64,000 nt of DNA from Trichobilharzia regenti (Eukaryota; Platyhelminthes; Trematoda; Strigeidida; Schistosomatidae), in the NCBI GenBank assembly GCA_944472135.2, contig OX235270.1, positions 123,147,842 through 123,211,841 on the forward strand. The letters run 5' to 3'. Shown here in pieces: positions 56,232 through 64,000 of the stretch. A program made the translations under genes and the position numbers. The notes beneath the pieces are model-generated. The model saw nothing but the letters and a program-made list of their open reading frames with translations, was not told the origin of the DNA and searched no databases. Numbering within the stretch: the first letter of the stretch is position 1; each line of letters begins with the position of its first letter.

Positions 56232-59200
56232 TATTAGCTAACGTTAGTAGCGACCAGTAAACTTGTGGAGAGACATCTTCAAGACAAACGTATGAGATAT
56301 CACTTCATGCGAAGTCGGTAACGTTTGCAAAACAATGAAGCTGAGTGGTTAGTACTTCACAAGAAGGCGGTATTATGCATCGTGTGATAAAGACTTTATC
56401 TAATATTCTTACACCAACAAATCCATACGGTAAGACAATCTTCGAGCAGGGTGTGTGTGTGTGTGTGCATCCTATGGTGATGTGTTTCGACAGGCATGTT
56501 GTAGGATGTGCTTGGCAGGCCACAGTGTTGGTGTAATAATTCCAACTGGGTCGAATGTCGAAGGTACACATGACGAAAGAGATTTCCTCGTTAGCTTCAT
56601 GTTAGGATAACGTGTTTGAAAGTAAGTAGTAGTGTTAGTTAATAGGTCCTATTTTGTACTTAGAATCCTCATTTTTCTCTTTAGATGGAAGAATATTGAT
56701 GTTTGTTTCTATACGATTTCCCTCTGGTCAGTAGGCTGTTTAGTGAAATTAAATCCGCTTGTTTTCAGAGTCTGCTCCGACTGGAAACAAATTAGCCGAC
56801 ACTCGTCAAAATAAAATTCTTCCCTAGCTACTTGAATAACACCCTTATCGGACATATCAGTGTCATCTAGAGTGGTCCTTTGTAACGCAAACATGGTGCA
56901 ACTTAATGAAGAGGTTGATCCATTGGAACGAACCTTCACCCTGTTATCTACTGTTTCCGTCTGCATGTTGCTTCTCTCTCCTCTAGCCACCACCATAAGA
57001 GTTTGATAGCACTTCGGTGATACAGAGGAACAACTCCTTAGTGAAAGATAGCTTCAATGTCTACGATGTTGTGAATTGGTCTGTGCGAAAATTTCATAAA
57101 GACGTCCACCAGATTATTCATCAGATCGGGACCAAGGTATAAATTGTTATTCAAAGATGTCCTTGTCCACTGTGAAGAGCAGTAGAATGCAATCCTTGAT
57201 TTATTAGGCTTCTAATGAGGGAACACTGACTGAGTGGTGCGCCACATGCCAAACTTATCCGCTAACATAATCCTACCTGGTCATTTCAGCAAAGTCTCTT
57301 CCAACATATTGGGACGTAACATTGATATACTCTACCTAAAGCTGAATCCTGAGTGGAAGGTTTCTTTAACGAATCCAATCCAATCAATGTCACTTTTCTG
57401 TTATTAAGTAGCTTTTGTTGACGACACCATGGAAATGCTATCCGATAATGTTCATCTACTAATTGTATGGATTCAGACATGATACTGAGTGCTTCACGCC
57501 GTTGGACATACACGGATACACTGATACTTGTCTTGTCAAACTCACTCTTATAGAACCGATGAGACGTGGTCTCTGTTTTTTCTGTAGGTGATGTAAACTT
57601 CACTATGCTAGTTCCTCCAAAGAGTTCTACTCTAGAGTTCATGTAACATCCAGCCTAAAGAAGATTTAATAGCACAAGGTCGAATAACTCCACCAAACGT
57701 TTTGTCAATTGTTTTATGCACTTCTGGCACGTTACAACCAACCTACATCTTAATCTCTTCATGTTTAACGTTTGTCAGAACTGCACCATGCAAATGGTGC
57801 GCAACTGTTTGTAGCTGAGTTAGTCCTTAACTGTTCATGCCTTTGAAACTTACCTGAGAGGAGGAATGTTCTGGGGAAACCTGTAGTTGAACCTGTTCAT
57901 AGAATCGAGTGGAATTTTCTCAGTCTTCCCTTCTAGACCTATTTCTGTAGCTAGATCCTCGCAAGGAGCGTTGCATCTCACCCACCTTCCAGGTTGGACA
58001 AATTTTTCTTTATGTCCATCTAACACAGGCACTACTGAGAACGCAATCTGACTCGTCACATCGCTTCACTGATATAAGAATAGAACTTGGGAACTTTGGT
58101 AGAGTATAATTCCATCATGGAGTGGATTTATTTGATGAAAGCACACAGTGGTACAGTATTGTTATTCGCTGATGACGTTTTGGAGTACAGTTTATTGCTG
58201 CTCATAATCATATCATGGTACTCAGATAACTTTCCACAGTGATTTCAAGGTATTTTGTGGGGTCCATTGTTCTCTCTAACTGGGTCACTAGGGCCCTTTA
58301 ACCTACAGAGTTTGTTCCTTGATTGAGTTTGGAGGTTTGAATGCCACCCCAGTACACGCTGTATTAAGAATCCTATGTAGGTTTCCAGATGTCCCTTTCT
58401 TGTATGGTAAGACTGTGCACGCCTAAAGTTCTTTGTTATTTGTATTGTCGTCAATAGTTCCACTACTCTTCTTGCTTTTCTTGTCAGCTTCTGTGGTCTT
58501 CTTCATGAATTTTGTTGGATTTTTACTTCGAATCAGCACTCCTCCTTCCATCTGTTTTGTTTCGTTGGTTAGGTTTTCTGATGCACTACCTTGATTTGTA
58601 TTGCTCGGTTAATTAGACACTTAACTATGCCCGCCTTTACAGATAACGGATGAGATGAATGAAAGCCTAAGTGTCGGTTAGAGTGAGCTGGATTTTTACA
58701 AATTCTAGTGCTTAGTCTACCTTCTCCTATCCGTTTTTTGTTCTACAGTTTAACATAGCTGATTCTCCTTGTTGATTTTCTGATTTAAGTGTAAATTTAG
58801 TTCCCTGTACTGTTGAGTTTTGCATGTGTAAATAAACTGGAGATGTGTTCTGTCTTTGCAACACCGTGAAAGTGTCATCCAGACATCTGCACCATATCTC
58901 TGGGGTGGAGTTGAATGCTTTAAGAGCATAACTGGATTCCTGAGATAATTTCCTCATCAGGTAACTTTGTGCTATGAGTGAGTTTGGAATCAGCAGTTAG
59001 TTGTTTTCCAACTGCTTCGAAAGCCATATTCATTGGTATATTAGTATAAAGACTGGTTATATGAAAACTAACCATTTTTGATTATTTCCTATTCGAGTAT
59101 CACTCAACTGTAACATTTCATCTGAATTAGTTAGTCTCGAGTTTGAAGGATCTCTGGTGATACATAATATTAATGCTGAGTATATAGGTGACCACTAAGT

Positions 59201-59652
59201 AGGGGGTATTTCTGCAACCAACTTTTGATTTTATAGGATTATGAATCTTGATAGTACCATATAGTTTAGTGTCATTGTTGGTTTCAGGCACTAGATTAAA
59301 CCATTAAGACTCACTCCGTGATGGCTTCCTTCTGGGTACTAAATATACTGTAGACTTCTTAATCTTATTCTTTCTTGTATCTACAGGCTTCTTGCTCTCC
59401 TCATGTGGACCCGTTGTAATGTGATGAGGGCAGTTATGAATAGATCGGATTACATCAGGAAATCCATTGCACATGGTATCACTGTGTACCTTAATCAAAT
59501 AAGGTTACTCCATGATCGCTCACATTGTTGTTCATGTTTATTTCTTCATCCTGTTGAGAGTAAATGCGTGCGTCGTATTTAGTAACAAACATGAGTCCAC
59601 GCTTTCTGTTTGGCAGTCGATGGTGTCTGTAAATACAGTCCTAGTGGACTAC
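56232..59652. repeat. Array unit 5 (3421 bp)
   Basis: BEL part at 56709-58059 and Penelope-like part at 58245-59498. It has an extra G before the GT tract (56450) and GATGGAAGAA shared with unit 3. At 59235 its AGGATTATGAATCTTGATAG is intermediate between the variants of units 2-4 and of units 1 and 6. Confidence 0.9.
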
Positions 59653-62600
59653 TATTAGCTAACGTTAGTAGCGACCAGTAAACTTGTGGAGAGACATCTT
59701 CAAGACAAACGTATGAGATATCACTTCATGCGAAGTCGGTAACGTTTGCAAAACAATGAAGCTGAGTGGTTAGTACTTCACAAGAAGGCGGTATTATGCA
59801 TCGTGTGATAAAGACTTTATCTAATATTCTTACACCAACAAATCCATACGGTAAGACAATCTTCGAGCAGGTGTGTGTGTGTGTGTGTGCATCCTATGGT
59901 GATGTGTTTCGACAGGCATGTTGTAGGATGTGCTTGGCAGGCCACAGTGTTGGTGTAATAATTCCAACTGGGTCGAATGTCGAAGGTACACATGACGAAA
60001 GAGATTTCCTCGTTAGCTTCATGTTAGGATAACGTGTTTGAAAGTAAGTAGTAGTGTTAGTTAATAGATCCTATTTTGTACTTAGAATCCTCATTTTTCT
60101 CTTTAGATGGTAGAATATTGATGTTTGTTTCTATACGATTTCCCTCTGGTCAGTAGGCTGTTTAGTGAAATTAAATCCGCTTGTTTTCAGAGTCTGCTCC
60201 GACTGGAAACAAATTAGCCGACACTCGTCAAAATAAAATTCTTCCCTAGCTACTTGAATAACACCCTTATCGGACATATCAGTGTCATCTAGAGTGGTCC
60301 TTTGTAACGCAAACATGGTGCAACTTAATGAAGAGGTTGATCCATTGGAACGAACCTTCACCCTGTTATCTACTGTTTCCGTCTGCATGTTGCTTCTCTC
60401 TCCTCTAGCCACCACCATAAGAGTTTGATAGCACTTCGGTGATACAGAGGAACAACTCCTTAGTGAAAGATAGCTTCAATGTCTACGATGTTGTGAATTG
60501 GTCTGTGCGAAAATTTCATAAAGACGTCCACCAGATTATTCATCAGATCGGGACCAAGGTATAAATTGTTATTCAAAGATGTCCTTGTCCACTGTGAAGA
60601 GCAGTAGAATGCAATCCTTGATTTATTAGGCTTCTAATGAGGGAACACTGACTGAGTGGTGCGCCACATGCCAAACTTATCCGCTAACATAATCCTACCT
60701 GGTCATTTCAGCAAAGTCTCTTCCAACATATTGGGACGTAACATTGATATACTCTACCTAAAGCTGAATCCTGAGTGGAAGGTTTCTTTAACGAATCCAA
60801 TCCAATCAATGTCACTTTTCTGTTATTAAGTAGCTTTTGTTGACGACACCATGGAAATGCTATCCGATAATGTTCATCTACTAATTGTATGGATTCAGAC
60901 ATGATACTGAGTGCTTCACGCCGTTGGACATACACGGATACACTGATACTTGTCTTGTCAAACTCACTCTTATAGAACCGATGAGACGTGGTCTCTGTTT
61001 TTTCTGTAGGTGATGTAAACTTCACTATGCTAGTTCCTCCAAAGAGTTCTACTCTAGAGTTCATGTAACATCCAGCCTAAAGAAGATTTAATAGCACAAG
61101 GTCGAATAACTCCACCAAACGTTTTGTCAATTGTTTTATGCACTTCTGGCACGTTACAACCAACCTACATCTTAATCTCTTCATGTTTAACGTTTGTCAG
61201 AACTGCACCATGCAAATGGTGCGCAACTGTTTGTAGCTGAGTTAGTCCTTAACTGTTCATGCCTTTGAAACTTACCTGAGAGGAGGAATGTTCTGGGGAA
61301 ACCTGTAGTTGAACCTGTTCATAGAATCGAGTGGAATTTTCTCAGTCTTCCCTTCTAGACCTATTTCTGTAGCTAGATCCTCGCAAGGAGCGTTGCATCT
61401 CACCCACCTTCCAGGTTGGACAAATTTTTCTTTATGTCCATCTAACACAGGCACTACTGAGAACGCAATCTGACTCGTCACATCGCTTCACTGATATAAG
61501 AATAGAACTTGGGAACTTTGGTAGAGTATAATTCCATCATGGAGTGGATTTATTTGATGAAAGCACACAGTGGTACAGTATTGTTATTCGCTGATGACGT
61601 TTTGGAGTACAGTTTATTGCTGCTCATAATCATATCATGGTACTCAGATAACTTTCCACAGTGATTTCAAGGTATTTTGTGGGGTCCATTGTTCTCTCTA
61701 ACTGGGTCACTAGGGCCCTTTAACCTACAGAGTTTGTTCCTTGATTGAGTTTGGAGGTTTGAATGCCACCCCAGTACACGCTGTATTAAGAATCCTATGT
61801 AGGTTTCCAGATGTCCCTTTCTTGTATGGTAAGACTGTGCACGCCTAAAGTTCTTTGTTATTTGTATTGTCGTCAATAGTTCCACTACTCTTCTTGCTTT
61901 TCTTGTCAGCTTCTGTGGTCTTCTTCATGAATTTTGTTGGATTTTTACTTCGAATCAGCACTCCTCCTTCCATCTGTTTTGTTTCGTTGGTTAGGTTTTC
62001 TGATGCACTACCTTGATTTGTATTGCTCGGTTAATTAGACACTTAACTATGCCCGCCTTTACAGATAACGGATGAGATGAATGAAAGCCTAAGTGTCGGT
62101 TAGAGTGAGCTGGATTTTTACAAATTCTAGTGCTTAGTCTACCTTCTCCTATCCGTTTTTTGTTCTACAGTTTAACATAGCTGATTCTCCTTGTTGATTT
62201 TCTGATTTAAGTGTAAATTTAGTTCCCTGTACTGTTGAGTTTTGCATGTGTAAATAAACTGGAGATGTGTTCTGTCTTTGCAACACCGTGAAAGTGTCAT
62301 CCAGACATCTGCACCATATCTCTGGGGTGGAGTTGAATGCTTTAAGAGCATAACTGGATTCCTGAGATAATTTCCTCATCAGGTAACTTTGTGCTATGAG
62401 TGAGTTTGGAATCAGCAGTTAGTTGTTTTCCAACTGCTTCGAAAGCCATATTCATTGGTATATTAGTATAAAGACTGGTTATATGAAAACTAACCATTTT
62501 TGATTATTTCCTATTCGAGTATCACTCAACTGTAACATTTCATCTGAATTAGTTAGTCTCGAGTTTGAAGGATCTCTGGTGATACATAATATTAATGCTG

Positions 62601-63073
62601 AGTATATAGGTGACCACTAAGTAGGGGGTATTTCTGCAACCAACTTTTGATTTTATAGGATTATTAATCTTAATAGTACCATATAGTTTAGTGTCATTGT
62701 TGGTTTCAGGCACTAGATTAAACCATTAAGACTCACTCCGTGATGGCTTCCTTCTGGGTACTAAATATACTGTAGACTTCTTAATCTTATTCTTTCTTGT
62801 ATCTACAGGCTTCTTGCTCTCCTCATGTGGACCCGTTGTAATGTGATGAGGGCAGTTATGAATAGATCGGATACATCAGGAAATCCATTGCACATGGTAT
62901 CACTGTGTACCTTAATCAAATAAGGTTACTCCATGATCGCTCACATTGTTGTTCATGTTTATTTCTTCATCCTGTTGAGAGTAAATGCGTGCGTCGTATT
63001 TAGTAACAAACATGAGTCCACGCTTTCTGTTTGGCAGTCGATGGTGTCTGTAAATACAGTCCTAGTGGACTAC
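59653..63073. repeat. Array unit 6 (3421 bp)
   Basis: BEL part at 60131-61481 and Penelope-like part from 61667 to about 62940. A one-base deletion (GATCGGATACATC near 62867) breaks the 64-codon frame kept in the other units. It carries the ATTATTAATCTTAATAG variant near 62659 that otherwise occurs only in unit 1. Confidence 0.9.
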
Positions 63074-64000
63074 TATTAGCTAACGTTAGTAGCGACCAGT
63101 AAACTTGTGGAGAGACATCTTCAAGACAAACGTATGAGATATCACTTCATGCGAAGTCGGTAACGTTTGCAAAACAATGAAGCTGAGTGGTTAGTACTTC
63201 ACAAGAAGGCGGTATTATGCATCGTGTGATAAAGACTTTATCTAATATTCTTACACCAACAAATCCATACGGTAAGACAATCTTCGAGCAGGTGTGTGTG
63301 TGTGTGTGCATCCTATGGTGATGTGTTTCGACAGGCATGTTGTAGGATGTGCTTGGCAGGCCACAGTGTTGGTGTAATAATTCCAACTGGGTCGAATGTC
63401 GAAGGTACACATGACGAAAGAGATTTCCTCGTTAGCTTCATGTTAGGATAACGTGTTTGAAAGTAAGTAGTAGTGTTAGTTAATAGATCCTATTTTGTAC
63501 TTAGAATCCTCATTTTTCTCTTTAGATGGTAGAATATTGATGTTTGTTTCTATACGATTTCCCTCTGGTCAGTAGGCTGTTTAGTGAAATTAAATCCGCT
63601 TGTTTTCAGAGTCTGCTCCGACTGGAAACAAATTAGCCGACACTCGTCAAAATAAAATTCTTCCCTAGCTACTTGAATAACACCCTTATCGGACATATCA
63701 GTGTCATCTAGAGTGGTCCTTTGTAACGCAAACATGGTGCAACTTAATGAAGAGGTTGATCCATTGGAACGAACCTTCACCCTGTTATCTACTGTTTCCG
63801 TCTGCATGTTGCTTCTCTCTCCTCTAGCCACCACCATAAGAGTTTGATAGCACTTCGGTGATACAGAGGAACAACTCCTTAGTGAAAGATAGCTTCAATG
63901 TCTACGATGTTGTGAATTGGTCTGTGCGAAAATTTCATAAAGACGTCCACCAGATTATTCATCAGATCGGGACCAAGGTATAAATTGTTATTCAAAGATG
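63074..64000. repeat. Array unit 7, cut by the window edge
   Basis: The BEL connection block and the first BEL RT frame (63550-63837) are present. The unit continues beyond the window, so the true copy number is unknown. Confidence 0.88.

Larger units (their letters stand above)
39883..64000. repeat. Tandem array of about 3420-bp units (Penelope-like plus BEL/Pao fusion)
   Basis: Using the word TATTAGCT as phase mark, units start at 39883, 45971, 49391, 52810, 56232, 59653 and 63074. Unit lengths are 3420, 3419, 3422, 3421 and 3421 for units 2-6. Unit 1 is 3420 after removal of a 2668-bp insertion. The array leaves the window at the right. Units differ by only a few substitutions and small indels. 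Each unit has, on the minus strand, a broken Penelope-like reverse transcriptase and linker followed by a broken BEL/Pao protease-RT. No open frame longer than 118 codons exists. Confidence 0.93.

Noticed and set aside
49504..60032. Plus-strand 87-88 codon frames containing CVCVCV in several units
   Set aside because: They run through the GT microsatellite opposite the BEL connection block, and their length varies with the microsatellite, so they are shadows.
43054..63837. Repeated 118-, 95-, 76-, 72- and 69-codon frames as a tandem gene family
   Set aside because: They are pieces of BEL/Pao and Penelope-like polyproteins in different frames with altered catalytic residues. Their conservation comes from recent copying of the whole unit.
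39883..64000. CRISPR-like array
   Set aside because: Units are 3.4 kb with no short repeat/spacer alternation, and the sequence is clearly animal.

Overview
This window looks like a repeat-dense, AT-rich stretch of a flatworm genome, most probably a blood fluke (Schistosoma). The evidence is the combination of tRNA-headed short elements carrying hammerhead ribozyme remnants (Sm-alpha type), RTE-clade and CR1-clade non-LTR elements of the SR2 and SR1 kind, BEL/Pao and Ty3/gypsy LTR elements, and Penelope-like elements with a GIY-YIG nuclease. There are no bacterial features. Species cannot be fixed from the sequence alone.

Layout. 0-9 kb: mostly unassigned AT-rich DNA that probably lies in introns of a minus-strand gene. 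It holds one convincing host exon (3126-3251, resembling the start of the NOS1AP/CAPON PTB domain), a CR1/jockey-group 3' end, a short-LTR gypsy relic, and a cluster of hammerhead-bearing repeats, two of them in palindromic form. 10-24 kb: a nest of transposons. It contains an RTE fragment bracketed by inverted copies of its own 3' end, an internally deleted gypsy element with its 5' LTR, a BEL/Pao element with both LTRs split by a CR1-like element, and a second CR1-like element split by an inverted solo BEL LTR. 25-33 kb: Penelope-like remnants, an unusual inverted repeat built from a short G-rich word (about 26.0-26.7 kb), and a nearly full-length RTE element on the minus strand. 33-39.8 kb: further RTE and CR1 tails, unassigned DNA, and one plausible last exon of a plus-strand host gene (37454-37792).

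From 39883 to the right edge the window is a head-to-tail tandem array with a period of about 3420 bp. It has six units and part of a seventh, and it runs out of the window. Each unit is a fusion of a broken Penelope-like reverse transcriptase and a broken BEL/Pao protease-reverse transcriptase, both on the minus strand. The units are nearly identical, so amplification or homogenisation is recent. Only the leftmost unit carries a 2.7 kb RTE insertion, flanked by a 5-bp duplication. None of the element proteins is intact, so the array is best read as a macrosatellite made from retroelement debris, not as a gene family.

Limits. All homology calls come from motifs recognised by eye. Element ends are approximate unless a direct duplication is stated. 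Two single-exon host calls rest on splice-site quality plus (for one) a short protein match.
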